Of a stretch of 64,000 bases of DNA, positions 1-11,447 are shown piece after piece. Where the stretch lies: NCBI RefSeq assembly GCF_040115645.1, contig NW_027096022.1:496001-560000 (forward strand). Reading direction: 5' to 3'. This stretch comes from Euwallacea fornicatus (taxonomy: Eukaryota; Arthropoda; Insecta; Coleoptera; Curculionidae). The notes beneath the pieces were generated by a model. That model did no database searches and was not told the DNA's origin. It saw nothing but the letters and a program-made list of their open reading frames with translations. How positions within the stretch are numbered: position 1 is the first letter of the stretch; each line of letters opens with the position of its first letter. A program made the position numbers and the translations under genes.

Positions 1-4
1 AACA
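1..4 (+). repeat. Left-edge end of a truncated monomer
   Basis: These four bases are the end of a monomer cut by the window edge, counting monomers from GAGTGTC. The array therefore continues to the left. Monomer boundaries are arbitrary in a tandem repeat and were chosen for a conserved, easily found start. Confidence 0.9.
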
Positions 5-29
5 GAGTGTCAAATTAATCAGCTCGACG

Positions 30-35
30 AGATCT
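30..35. other. Conserved BglII site AGATCT, one per monomer
   Basis: AGATCT sits at the same place in nearly all monomers, so BglII should cut the array to a 176-bp ladder. Exceptions I saw are GATATCT near 732 (a gained EcoRV site), GAGGTCT near 1790, the GATAAAATCT monomers near 38.39, 41.91 and 52.82 kb, and the GGGATCT monomers near 54.23, 63.56 and 63.91 kb. Confidence 0.9.
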
Positions 36-42
36 TTAAGAT
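32..42. repeat. Dyad 1: ATCTT-T-AAGAT inverted repeat
   Basis: Perfect 5-bp arms (32-36 and 38-42) flank a single T. The dyad overlaps the BglII site and is kept in almost every monomer. It could be a protein-binding half-site pair or a weak cruciform seed. No function is shown by sequence alone. Confidence 0.8.
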
Positions 43-52
43 GACAAAACAC

Positions 53-60
53 ATCATGAT
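53..60. repeat. Dyad 2: ATCATGAT palindrome
   Basis: Perfect 8-bp palindrome containing a BspHI site (TCATGA). In the ACGTCATG monomer variants it shrinks to the 6-bp TCATGA core. In the CATAATTGCG variants (57,429; 57,781; 62,005) it is lost. Confidence 0.8.
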
Positions 61-106
61 TGCATCTTGTTGAATTTCCAAGAAAAATAATGCTTTATGT
101 GATCAA

Positions 107-121
107 ACACTCAAAATGTGT
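107..121. repeat. Dyad 3: ACAC-(7)-GTGT inverted repeat
   Basis: ACAC (107-110) and GTGT (118-121) flank TCAAAAT. In the CACAAAAAATGTG variant (for example near 811-826) the arms lengthen to ACACA/TGTGT around an A-tract. The arms are nearly invariant across the window. One exception is GTGAG near 11,559, in a chimeric monomer. Confidence 0.75.
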
Positions 122-136
122 GATTGTTCTAAATTT

Positions 137-152
137 GAAGCTCAATAACTTC
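137..152. repeat. Dyad 4: GAAG-(8)-CTTC inverted repeat
   Basis: GAAG (137-140) and CTTC (149-152) flank CTCAATAA. Variants change the spacer (CTCGATAA, CTCGAAAA). In the CGTCGAC variants the right arm is lost, but a new dyad CGTC-GACAAAT-GACG and a GTCGAC palindrome appear instead. Dyad potential is thus retained in another form. Confidence 0.7.
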
Positions 153-356
153 GACAAATGACGACCAAATGTCTTAAACAGAGTGTCAAATTAATCAGCT
201 CGACGAGATCTTTAAGATGACAAAACACATCATGATTGCATCTTGTTGAATTTCCAAGAAAAATAATGCTTTATGTGATCAAACACTCAAAATGTGTGAT
301 TGTTCTAAATTTGAAGCTCAATAACTTCGACAAATGACGACCAAATGTCTTAAACA

Positions 357-532
357 GAGTGTCAAATTAATCAACTCGACGAGATCTTTAAGATGACAAA
401 ACACATCATGATTGCATCTTGTTGAATTTCAGGGAAAAATAGGACTTTATGTGCTCAAACACTCAAAATGTGTGATTGTACTAAATTTGAAGCTCAATAA
501 CGTCGACAAATGACGACCAAATGTTTTAAACA
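357..532 (+). repeat. Monomer variant: CAGGGAAAAATAGG with CGTCGAC
   Basis: Representative of a second variant. It has CAACTCGACGAG, CAGGGAAAAATAGGAC in place of CCAAGAAAAATAATGC, GTGCTC in place of GTGATC, TGTACTAAA and CTCAATAACGTCGAC. The last motif creates a SalI site GTCGAC (502-507) absent from the reference monomer. The linked markers recur together, for example at 533-708 and near 11.0, 30.5 and 41.7 kb. A sister form carries CAGGGAAAAAAAGG, first seen at 5,182. Confidence 0.85.
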
Positions 533-708
533 GAGTGTCAAATTAATCAACTCGACGAGATCTTTAAGATGACAAAACACATCATGATTGCATCTTGTTG
601 AATTTCAGGGAAAAATAGGACTTTATGTGCTCAAACACTCAAAATGTGTGATTGTACTAAATTTGAAGCTCAATAACGTCGACAAATGACGACCAAATGT
701 TTTAAACA

Positions 709-884
709 GAGTGTCAAATTAATCAACTCGACGATATCTTTAAGATGACAAAACACATCATGATTGCATCTTGTTGAATTTCCAAGAAAAATAGTACTTT
801 ATGTGCTCAAACACAAAAAATGTGTGATTGTTCCAAATTTGAAGCTCGATAACTTCGACAAATGACGACCAAATGTCTTAAACA
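709..884 (+). repeat. Monomer variant: CACAAAAAATGTG with CTCGATAACTTC
   Basis: Representative of a third variant. It has CCAAGAAAAATAGTAC, which gives a ScaI site AGTACT (793-798), then CAAACACAAAAAATGTGTG, GTTCCAAAT and CTCGATAACTTC. The same combination recurs near 3,451, 4,155, 7,325, 14,010, 29,690, 38,650 and 42,170. This copy also has GATATC in place of AGATCT. Confidence 0.85.
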
Positions 885-1412
885 GAGTGTCAAATTAATC
901 AGCTCGACGAGATCTTTAAGATGACAAAACACATCATGATTGCATCTTGTTGAATTTCCAAGAAAAATAATGCTTTATGTGATCAAACACTCAAAATGTG
1001 TGATTGTTCTAAATTTGAAGCTCAATAACTTCGACAAATGACGACCAAATGTTTTAAACAGAGTGTCAAATTAATCAACTCGACGAGATCTTTAAGATGA
1101 CAAAACACATCATGATTGCATCTTGTTGAATTTCCAAGAAAAATAATGCTTTATGTGATCAAACACTAAAAATGTGTGATTGTTCTAAATTTGAAGCTCG
1201 AAAACTTCGACAAATGACGACCAAATGTCTTCAACAGAGTGTCAAATTAATCAGCTCGACGAGATCTTTAAGATGACAAAACACATCATGATTGCATCTT
1301 GTTGAATTTCCAAGAAAAATAATGCTTTATGTGATCAAACACTAAAAATGTGTGATTGTTCTAACTTTGAAGCTCAATAACTTCGACAAATGACGACCAA
1401 ATGTTTTAAACA

Positions 1413-1588
1413 GAGTGTCAAATTAATCAACTCGACGAGATCTTTAAGATGACAAAACACATCATGATTGCATCTTGTTGAATTTCCAAGAAAAATAGTA
1501 CTTTATGTGCTCAAACACTCAAAATGTGTGATTGTTCTAAATTTGAAACTCGAAAACTTCGACAAATGACGACCAAATGTCATCAACA
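1413..1588 (+). repeat. Monomer variant: AATAGTAC with CTCGAAAACTTC
   Basis: Representative of a fourth variant: CAACTCGACGAG, CCAAGAAAAATAGTAC (some copies CAAGAAAAACAGTAC), GTGCTCAAACACTC and CTCGAAAACTTC, here with GAAACTCG. Many copies are followed directly by the CTCGATAAG/ACGTCATG monomer, so the two travel as a dimer. Confidence 0.85.
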
Positions 1589-1764
1589 GAGTGTCGAATT
1601 AATCAACTCGATAAGATCTTTAAGATGACAAAACACGTCATGATTGCATCTTGTTGAATTTCAGAGAAAAATAGGACTTTATGTGCTCAAACACTCAAAA
1701 TGTGTGATTGTTCTAAATTTGAAGCTCAATAACTTCGACAAATGACGACCAAATGTTTTAAACA
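1589..1764 (+). repeat. Monomer variant: CTCGATAAG with ACGTCATG and CAGAG
   Basis: Representative of a fifth variant: GAGTGTCGAATTAATC (or GTGTCAAATTAATC), CAACTCGATAAG in place of CTCGACGAG, CACGTCATG in place of CACATCATG, and CAGAGAAAAATAGGAC. The linked changes span about 90 bp and recur together dozens of times, for example near 2.65, 3.88, 17.1, 24.8 and 45.8 kb. They mark a distinct monomer lineage. A further change to GATAAAATC abolishes the BglII site in three copies related by duplication. Confidence 0.85.
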
Positions 1765-4700
1765 GAGTGTCAAATTAATCAGCTCGACGAGGTCTTTAAG
1801 ATGACAAAACACATCATGATTGCATCTTGTTGAATTTCCAAGAAAAATAATGCTTTATGTGCTCAAACACTCAAAATGTGTGATTGTACTAAATTTGAAG
1901 CTCAATAACTTCGACAAATGACGACCAAATGTTTTAAACAGAGTGTCAAATTAATCAACTCGACGAGATCTTTAAGATGACAAAACACATCATGATTGCA
2001 TCTTGTTGAATTTCAGGGAAAAATAGGACTTTATGTGCTCAAACACTCAAAATGTGTGATTGTTCTAAATTTGAAGCTCGAAAACTTCGACAAATGACGA
2101 CCAAATGTCTTAAACAGAGTGTCAAATTAATCAATTCGACGAGATCTTTAAGATGGCAAAACACATCATGATTGCATCTTGTTGAATTTCCAAGAAAAAT
2201 AGTACTTTATGTGCTCAAACACAAAAAATGTGTGATTGTTCTAAATTTGAAGCTCGAAAACTTCGACAAATGACGACCAAATGTCTTAAACAGAGTGTCA
2301 AATTAATCAACTCGACGAGATCTTTAAGATGACAAAACACATCATGATTGCATCTTGTTGAATTTCCAAGAAAAATAATGCTTTATGTGATCAAACACTC
2401 AAAATGTGTGATTGTTCTAAATTTAAAGCTCAATAACTTCGACAAATGACGACCAAATGTTTTAAACAGAGTGTCAAATTAATCAACTCGACGAGATCTT
2501 TAAGATGACAAAACACATCATGATTGCATCTTGTTGAATTTCCAAGAAAAATAGTACTTTATGTGCTCAAACACTCAAAATGTGTGATTGTTCTAAATTT
2601 GAAGCTCGAAAACTTCGACAAATGACGACCAAATGTCGTAAACAGAGTGTCAAATTAATCAACTCGATAAGATCTTTAAGATGACAAAACACGTCATGAT
2701 TGCATTTTGTTGAATTTCAGAGAAAAATAGGACTTTATGTGCTCAAACACTCAAAATGTGTGATTGTTCTAAATTTGAAGCTCCATAACTTCGACAAATG
2801 ACGACCAAATGTCTTAAACAGAGTGTCAAATTAATCAACTCGACGAGATCTTTAAGATGACAAAACACATCATGATTGCATCTTGTTGAATTTCAGAGAA
2901 AAATAGTACTTTATGTGCTTAAACACAAAAAATGTGTGATTGTTCTAAAGTTGAAGCTCGAAAACTTCGACAAATGACGACCAAATGTCTTAAACAGAAT
3001 GTCAAATTAATCAACTCGACGAGATCTTTAAGATGGCAAAACACATCATGATTGCATCTTGTTGAATTTCAGAGAAAAATAGGACTTTATGTGCTCAAAC
3101 ACTCAAAATGTGTGATTGTACTAAATTTGAAGCTCAATAACGTCGACAAATGACGACCAAATGTTTTAAACAGAGTGTCAAATTAATCAACTCGACGAGA
3201 TCTTTAAGATGACAAAACACGTCATGATTGCATCTTGTTGAATTTCAGAGAAAAATAGGACTTTATGTGCTCAAACACTCAAAATGTGTGATTGTTCTAA
3301 ATTTGAAGCTCAATAACTTCGACAAATGACGACCAAATGTCTTAAACAGAATGTCAAATTAATCAACTCGACGAGATCTTTAAGATGACAAAACACATCA
3401 TGATTGCATCTTGTTGAATTTCCAAGAAAAATAGTACTTTATGTGCTCAAACACAAAAAATGTGTGATTGTTCCAAATTTGAAGCTCGATAACTTCGACA
3501 AATGACGACCAAATGTCTTAAACAGAGTGTCAAATTAATCAGCTCGACGAGATCTTTAAGATGACAAAACACATCATGATTGCATCTTGTTGAATTTCCA
3601 AGAAAAATAATGCTTTATGTGATCAAACACTCAAAATGTGTGATTGTTCTAAATTTGAAGCTCAATAACTTCGACAAATGACGACCAAATGTTTTAAACA
3701 GAGTGTCAAATTAATCAACTCGACGAGATCTTTAAGATGACAAAACACATCATGATTGCATCTTGTTGAATTTCAGGGAAAAATAGGACTTTATGTGCTC
3801 AAACACTCAAAATGTGTGATTGTTCTAAATTTGAAGCTCGAAAACTTCGACAAATGACGACCAAATGTCGTAAACAGAGTGTCAAATTAATCAACTCGAT
3901 AAGATCTTTAAGATGACAAAACACGTCATGATTGCATCTTGTTGAATTTCAGAGAAAAATAGGACTTTATGTGCTCAAACACTCAAAATGTGTGATTGTT
4001 CTAAATTTGAAGCTCAATAACTTCGACAAATGACGACCAAATGTCTTAAACAGAATGTCAAATTAATCAACTCGACGAGATCTTTAAGATGACAAAACAC
4101 ATCATGATTGCATCTTGTTGAATTTCCAAGAAAAATAGTACTTTATGTGCTCAAACACAAAAAATGTGTGATTGTTCCAAATTTGAAGCTCGATAACTTC
4201 GACAAATGACGACCAAATGTCTTAAACAGAGTGTCAAATTAATCAGCTCGACGAGATCTTTAAGATGACAAAACACATCATGATTGCATCTTGTTGAATT
4301 TCCAAGAAAAATAATGCTTTATGTGATCAAACACTCAAAATGTGTGATTGTTCTAAATTTGAAGCTCAATAACTTCGACAAATGACGATCAAATGTTTTA
4401 AACAGAGTGTCAAATTAATCAACTCGACGAGATCTTTAAGATGACAAAACACATCATGATTGCATCTTGTTGAATTTCCAAGAAAAATAGTACTTTATGT
4501 GCTCAAACACTCAAAATGTGTGATTGTTCTAAATTTGAAACTCGAAAACTTCGACAAATGACGACCAAATGTCTTCAACAGAGTGTCGAATTAATCAACT
4601 CGATAAGATCTTTAAGATGACAAAACACGTCATGATTGCATCTTGTTGAATTTCAGAGAAAAATAGGACTTTATGTGATCAAACACTCAAAATGTGTGAT

Positions 4701-5093
4701 TGTTCTAAATTTGAAGCTCAATAACTTCGACAAATGACGACCAAATGTTTTAAACAGAGTGTCAAATTAATCAGCTCGACGAGATCTTTAAGATGACAAA
4801 ACACATCATGATTGCATCTTATTGAATTTCCAAGAAAAATAATGCTTTATGTGCTCAAACACTCAAAATGTGTGATTGTACTAAATTTGAAGCTCAATAA
4901 CGTCGACAAATGACGACCAAATGTTTTAAACAGAGTGTCAAATTAATCAACTCGACGAGATCTTTAAGATGACAAAACACATCATGATTGCATCTTATTG
5001 AATTTCCAAGAAAAATAATGCTTTATGTGCTCAAACACTCAAAATGTGTGATTGTACTAAATTTGAAGCTCAATAACGTCGACAAATGACGAC

Positions 5094-5099
5094 CATATG
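5094..5099. other. Private NdeI site CATATG
   Basis: A single substitution turns GACCAAATG into GACCATATG. I saw this only here in the window, so it can serve as a position-specific marker inside otherwise repetitive sequence. Confidence 0.7.
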
Positions 5100-5482
5100 T
5101 TTTAAACAGAGTGTCAAATTAATCAACTCGACGAGATCTTTAAGATGACAAAACACATCATGATTGCATCTTGTTGAATTTCAGGGAAAAAAAGGACTTT
5201 ATGTGCTCAAACACTCAAAATGTGTGATTGTTCTAAATTTGAAGCTCGAAAACTTCGACAAATGACGACCAAATGTCTTAAACAGAGTGTCAAATTAATC
5301 AACTCGACGAGATCTTTAAGATGACAAAACACATCATGATTGCATCTTGTTGAATTTCAGGGAAAAAAAGGACTTTATGTGCTCAAACACTCAAAATGTG
5401 TGATTGTTCTAAATTTGAAGCTCAATAACTTCGACAAATGACGACCAAATGTCTTCAACAGAGTGTCAAATTAATCAGCTCA

Positions 5483-8400
5483 ACGAGATCTTTAAGATGA
5501 CAAAACACATCATGATTGCATCTTGTTGAATTTCCAAGAAAAATAATGCTTTATGTGATCAAACACTCAAAATGTGTGATTGTTCTAAATTTAAAGCTCA
5601 ATAACTTCGACAAATGACGACCAAATGTTTTAAACAGAGTGTCAAATTAATCAACTCGACGAGATCTTTAAGATGACAAAACACATCATGATTGCATCTT
5701 GTTGAATTTCCAAGAAAAATAGTACTTTATGTGCTCAAACACTCAAAATGTGTGATTGTTCTAAATTTGAAGCTCGAAAACTTCGACAAATGACGACCAA
5801 ATGTCTTCAACAGAGTGTCAAATTAATCAGCTCGACGAGATCTTTAAGATGACAAAACCCATCATGATTGCATCTTGTTGAATTTCCAAGAAAAATAATG
5901 CTTTATGTGATCAAACACTCAAAATGTGTGATTGTTCTAAATTTGAAGCTCAATAACTTCGACAAATGACGACCAAATGTCTTCAACAGAGTGTCAAATT
6001 AATCAGCTCAACGAGATCTTTAAGATGACAAAACACATCATGATTGCATCTTGTTGAATTTCCAAGAAAAATAATGCTTTATGTGATCAAACACTCAAAA
6101 TGTGTGATTGTTCTAAATTTGAAGCTCAATAACTTCGACAAATGACGACCAAATGTCTTAAACAGAGTGTCAAATTAATCAGCTCGACGAGATCTTTAAG
6201 ATGACAAAACACATCATGATTGCATCTTGTTGAATTTCCAAGAAAAATAATGCTTTATGTGATCAAACACTCAAAATGTGTGATTGTTCTAAATTTGAAG
6301 CTCGAAAACTTCGACAAATGACGACCAAATGTCTTCAACAGAGTGTCAAATTAATCAGCTCGACGAGATCTTTAAGATGACAAAACACATCATGATTGCA
6401 TCTTGTTGAATTTCCCAGAAAAATAATGCTTTATGTGATCAAACACTCAAAATGTGTGATTGTTCTAAATTTGAAGCTCAATAACTTCGACAAATGACGA
6501 CCAAATGTCTTAAACAGAGTGTCAAATTAATCAACTCGACGAGATCTTTAAGATGACAAAACACATCATGATTGCATCTTGTTGAATTTCAGGAAAAAAT
6601 AGGACTTTATGTGCTCAAACACTCAAAATGTGTGATTGTACTAAATTTGAAGCTCAATAACGTCGACAAATGACGACCAAATGTTTTAAACAGAGTGTCA
6701 AATTAATCAACTCGACGAGATCTTTAAGATGACAAAACACATCATGATTGCATCTTGTAGAATTTCCAAGAAAAATAATGCTTTATGTGATCAAACACTC
6801 AAAATGTGTGATTGTTCTAAATTTGAAGCTCAATAACTTCCACAAATGCAACCAAATGTCTTAAACAGAGTGTCAAATTAATCAACTCGACGAGATCTTT
6901 AAGATGACAAAACACATCATGATTGCATCTTGTTGAATTTCAGGGAAAAATAGGACTTTATGTGCTCAAACACTCAAAATGTGTGATTGTACTAAATTTG
7001 AAGCTCAATAACGTCGACAAATGACGACCAAATGTTTTAAACAGAGTGTCAAATTAATCAACTCGATAAGATCTTTAAGATGACAAAACACGTCATGATT
7101 GCATCTTGTTGAATTTCAGAGAAAAATAGGACTTTATGTGCTCAAACACTCAAAATGTGTGATTGTTCTAAATTTGAAGCTCAATAACTTCGACAAATGA
7201 CGACCAAATGTCTTAAACAGAGTGTCAAATTAATCAACTCGACGAGATCTTTAAGATGACAAAACACATCATGATTGCATCTTGTTGAATTTCCAAGAAA
7301 AATAGTACTTTATGTGCTCAAACACAAAAAATGTGTGATTGTTCCAAATTTGAAGCTCGATAACTTCGACAAATGACGACCAAATGTCTTAAACAGAGTG
7401 TCAAATTAATCAGCTCGACGAGATCTTTAAGATGACAAAACACATCATGATTGCATCTTGTTGAATTTCCAAGAAAAATAATGCTTTATGTGATCAAACA
7501 CTCAAAATGTGTGATTGTTCTAAATTTGAAACTCAATAACTTCGACAAATGACGACCAAATGTTTTAAACAGAGTGTCAAATTAATCAACTCGACGAGAT
7601 CTTTAAGATGACAAAACACATCATGATTGCATCTTATTGAATTTCCAAGAAAAACAGTACTTTATGTGCTCAAACACTCAAAATGTGTGATTGTTCTAAA
7701 TTTGAAGCTCGAAAACTTCGACAAATGACGACCAAATGTCTTCAACAGAGTGTCAAATTAATCAGCTCGACGAGATCTTTAAGATGACAAAACACATCAT
7801 GATTGCATCTTGTTGAATTTCCAAGAAAAATAATGCTTTATGTGATCAAACACTCAAAATGTGTGATTGTTCTAACTTTGAAGCTCAATAACTTCGACAA
7901 ATGACGACCAAATGTTTTAAACAGAGTGTCAAATTAATCAGCTCGACGAGATCTTTAAGATGACAAAACACATCATGATTGCATCTTGTTGAATTTCCAA
8001 GAAAAATAATGCTTTATGTGATCAAACACTCAAAATGTGTGATTGTTCTAAATTTGAAGCTCAATAACTTCGACAAATGACGACCAAATGTTTTAAACAG
8101 AGTGTCAAATTAATCAACTCGACGAGATCTTTAAGATGACAAAACACATCATGATTGCATCTTGTTGAATTTCCAAGAAAAACAGTACTTTATGTGCTCA
8201 AACACTCAAAATGTGTGATTGTTCTAAATTTGAAGCTCGAAAACTTCGACAAATGACGACCAAATGTCTTCAACAGAGTGTCAAATTAATCAGCTCGACG
8301 AGATCTTTAAGATGACAAAACACATCATGATTGCATCTTGTTGAATTTCCAAGAAAAATAATGCTTTATGTGATCAAACACTCAAAATGTGTGATTGTTC

Positions 8401-8820
8401 TAAATTTGAAGCTCAATAACTTCGACAAATGACGACCAAATGTTTTAAACAGAGTGTCAAATTAATCAGCTCGACGAGATCTTTAAGATGACAAAACACA
8501 TCATGATTGCATCTTGTTGAATTTCCAAGAAAAATAATGCTTTATGTGATCAAACACTCAAAATGTGTGATTGTTCTAACTTTGAAGCTCAATAACTTCG
8601 ACAAATGACGACCAAATGTTTTAAACAGAGTGTCAAATTAATCAGCTCGACGAGATCTTTAAGATGACAAAACACATCATGATTGCATCTTGTTGAATTT
8701 CCAAGAAAAATAATGCTTTATGTGATCAAACACTCAAAATGTGTGATTGTTCTAAATTTGAAGCTCAATAACTTCGACAAATGACGACCAAATGTTTTAA
8801 ACAGAGTGTCAAATTAATCA
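5483..8820 (+). repeat. Segmental duplication A, left copy (25-monomer offset)
   Basis: This block matches 9,882-13,043 at an offset of 4,399 bp (25 monomers minus the 1-bp loss at 6.84 kb), and at 4,223 bp after 7.3 kb. Shared rare markers are GCTCAACGAG (6,005/10,404), the CTTCCACAAATGCAACC monomer (6,837/11,236) and GCATCTTATTG followed by AAAAACAGTAC (7,633/11,856). Left-copy-specific bases include ACAAAACCC at 5,859 and CAGGAAAAAAT at 6,594. The left copy holds one monomer more than the right. Ends are where the first mismatch interrupts the alignment. Confidence 0.85.
6837..6853 (+). repeat. 1-bp-shorter variant CTTCCACAAATGCAACC, copy 1
   Basis: The usual CTTCGACAAATGACGACC (18 bp) is replaced by CTTCCACAAATGCAACC (17 bp), making a 175-bp monomer. 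The motif occurs six times: here, 11,236, 54,179, 63,506, 63,681 and 63,856. This copy and 11,236 are a duplicated pair. Confidence 0.9.
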
Positions 8821-11235
8821 GCTCGACGAGATCTTTAAGATGACAAAACACATCATGATTGCATCTTATTGAATTTCCAAGAAAAATAATGCTTTATGTG
8901 CTCAAACACTCAAAATGTGTGATTGTACTAAATTTGAAGCTCAATAACGTCGACAAATGACGACCAAATGTTTTAAACAGAGTGTCAAATTAATCAACTC
9001 GACGAGATCTTTAAGATGACAAAACACATCATGATTGCATCTTGTTGAATTTCCAAGAAAAATAATGCTTTATGTGCTCAAACACTCAAAATGTGTGATT
9101 GTACTAAATTTGAAGCTCAATAACGTCGACAAATGACGACCAAATGTTTTAAACAGAGTGTCAAATTAATCAACTCGACGAGATCTTTAAGATGACAAAA
9201 CACATCATGATTGCATCTTGTTGAATTTCAGGGAAAAAAAGGACTTTATGTGCTCAAACACTCAAAATGTGTGATTGTTCTAAATTTGAAGCTCGAAAAC
9301 TTCGACAAATGACGACCAAATGTCTTAAACAGAGTGTCAAATTAATCAACTCGACGAGATCTTTAAGATGACAAAACACATCATGATTGCATCTTGTTGA
9401 ATTTCAGGGAAAAAAAGGACTTTATGTGCTCAAACACTCAAAATGTGTGATTGTTCTAAATTTGAAGCTCAATAACTTCGACAAATGACGACCAAATGTC
9501 TTAAACAGAGTGAAAAATTAATCAACTCGACGAGATCTTTAAGATGACAAAACACATCATGATTGCATCTTGTTGAATTTCCAAGAAAAATAATGCTTTA
9601 TGTGCTCAAACACTCAAAATGTGTGATTGTACTAAATTTGAAGCTCGAAAACTTCGACAAATGACGACCAAATGTCTTCAACAGAGTGTCAAATTAATCA
9701 GCTCGACGAGATCTTTAAGATGACAAAACACATCATGATTGCATCTTGTTGAATTTCCAAGAAAAATAGTACTTTATGTGCTCAAACACTCAAAATGTGT
9801 GATTGTTCTAAATTTGAAGCTCGAAAACTTCGACAAATGACGACCAAATGTCTTCAACAGAGTGTCAAATTAATCAACTCGACGAGATCTTTAAGATGAC
9901 AAAACACATCATGATTGCATCTTGTTGAATTTCCAAGAAAAATAATGCTTTATGTGATCAAACACTCAAAATGTGTGATTGTTCTAAATTTAAAGCTCAA
10001 TAACTTCGACAAATGACGACCAAATGTTTTAAACAGAGTGTCAAATTAATCAACTCGACGAGATCTTTAAGATGACAAAACACATCATGATTGCATCTTG
10101 TTGAATTTCCAAGAAAAATAGTACTTTATGTGCTCAAACACTCAAAATGTGTGATTGTTCTAAATTTGAAGCTCGAAAACTTCGACAAATGACGACCAAA
10201 TGTCTTCAACAGAGTGTCAAATTAATCAGCTCGACGAGATCTTTAAGATGACAAAACACATCATGATTGCATCTTGTTGAATTTCCAAGAAAAATAATGC
10301 TTTATGTGATCAAACACTCAAAATGTGTGATTGTTCTAAATTTGAAGCTCAATAACTTCGACAAATGACGACCAAATGTCTTCAACAGAGTGTCAAATTA
10401 ATCAGCTCAACGAGATCTTTAAGATGACAAAACACATCATGATTGCATCTTGTTGAATTTCCAAGAAAAATAATGCTTTATGTGATCAAACACTCAAAAT
10501 GTGTGATTGTTCTAAATTTGAAGCTCAATAACTTCGACAAATGACGACCAAATGTCTTAAACAGAGTGTCAAATTAATCAGCTCGACGAGATCTTTAAGA
10601 TGACAAAACACATCATGATTGCATCTTGTTGAATTTCCAAGAAAAATAATGCTTTATGTGATCAAACACTCAAAATGTGTGATTGTTCTAAATTTGAAGC
10701 TCGAAAACTTCGACAAATGACGACCAAATGTCTTCAACAGAGTGTCAAATTAATCAGCTCGACGAGATCTTTAAGATGACAAAACACATCATGATTGCAT
10801 CTTGTTGAATTTCCCAGAAAAATAATGCTTTATGTGATCAAACACTCAAAATGTGTGATTGTTCTAAATTTGAAGCTCAATAACTTCGACAAATGACGAC
10901 CAAATGTCTTAAACAGAGTGTCAAATTAATCAACTCGACGAGATCTTTAAGATGACAAAACACATCATGATTGCATCTTGTTGAATTTCAGGGAAAAATA
11001 GGACTTTATGTGCTCAAACACTCAAAATGTGTGATTGTACTAAATTTGAAGCTCAATAACGTCGACAAATGACGACCAAATGTTTTAAACAGAGTGTCAA
11101 ATTAATCAACTCGACGAGATCTTTAAGATGACAAAACACATCATGATTGCATCTTGTAGAATTTCCAAGAAAAATAATGCTTTATGTGATCAAACACTCA
11201 AAATGTGTGATTGTTCTAAATTTGAAGCTCAATAA

Positions 11236-11252
11236 CTTCCACAAATGCAACC
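11236..11252 (+). repeat. 1-bp-shorter variant CTTCCACAAATGCAACC, copy 2
   Basis: Same 17-bp motif as at 6,837, exactly 4,399 bp away, and carried in the right copy of duplication A. The neighbouring GCATCTTGTAGAATTTCC change in the same monomer is shared by both copies, confirming common descent. Confidence 0.9.
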
Positions 11253-11447
11253 AAATGTCTTAAACAGAGTGTCAAATTAATCAACTCGACGAGATCTTTA
11301 AGATGACAAAACACATCATGATTGCATCTTGTTGAATTTCAGGGAAAAATAGGACTTTATGTGCTCAAACACTCAAAATGTGTGATTGTACTAAATTTGA
11401 AGCTCAATAACGTCGACAAATGACGACCAAATGTTTTAAACAGAGTG

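Larger units (their letters stand above)
5..180 (+). repeat. Reference monomer (variant with CAGCTCGACGAG and GTGATC)
   Basis: First complete monomer, used here as the coordinate reference. In order it holds GAGTGTCAAATTAATC, CAGCTCGACGAG, a BglII site AGATCT (30-35), an 11-bp dyad (32-42), an 8-bp palindrome ATCATGAT (53-60), an A-tract in CCAAGAAAAATAATGC, a BclI site TGATCA (100-105), the ACAC/GTGT dyad (107-121), the GAAG/CTTC dyad (137-152) and CGACAAATGACGACC. G+C over positions 1-176 is 57 of 176. Four CpGs are present against about 4.6 expected from composition. This variant is among the commonest and often occurs in runs of two, for example around 36.1-36.4 kb and 41.2-41.5 kb. Confidence 0.95.

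Noticed and set aside
30..60. Promoter or terminator hairpin
   Set aside because: The short dyads are only 4-5 bp in the arm, recur in every repeat, and have no gene beside them.
107..134. Relation to the Arabidopsis 178-bp centromere repeat
   Set aside because: A short stretch (ATGTGTGATTG) looks somewhat like the end of that repeat as I recall it, but the rest does not align by eye. This is too little to claim homology.
149..165. CENP-B box (YTTCGTTGGAARCGGGA)
   Set aside because: CTTCGACAAATGACGAC shares the TTCG start, but by eye only about 6 of the 9 core positions match and the CGGG end is absent. Many monomers also have CGTCGAC instead.
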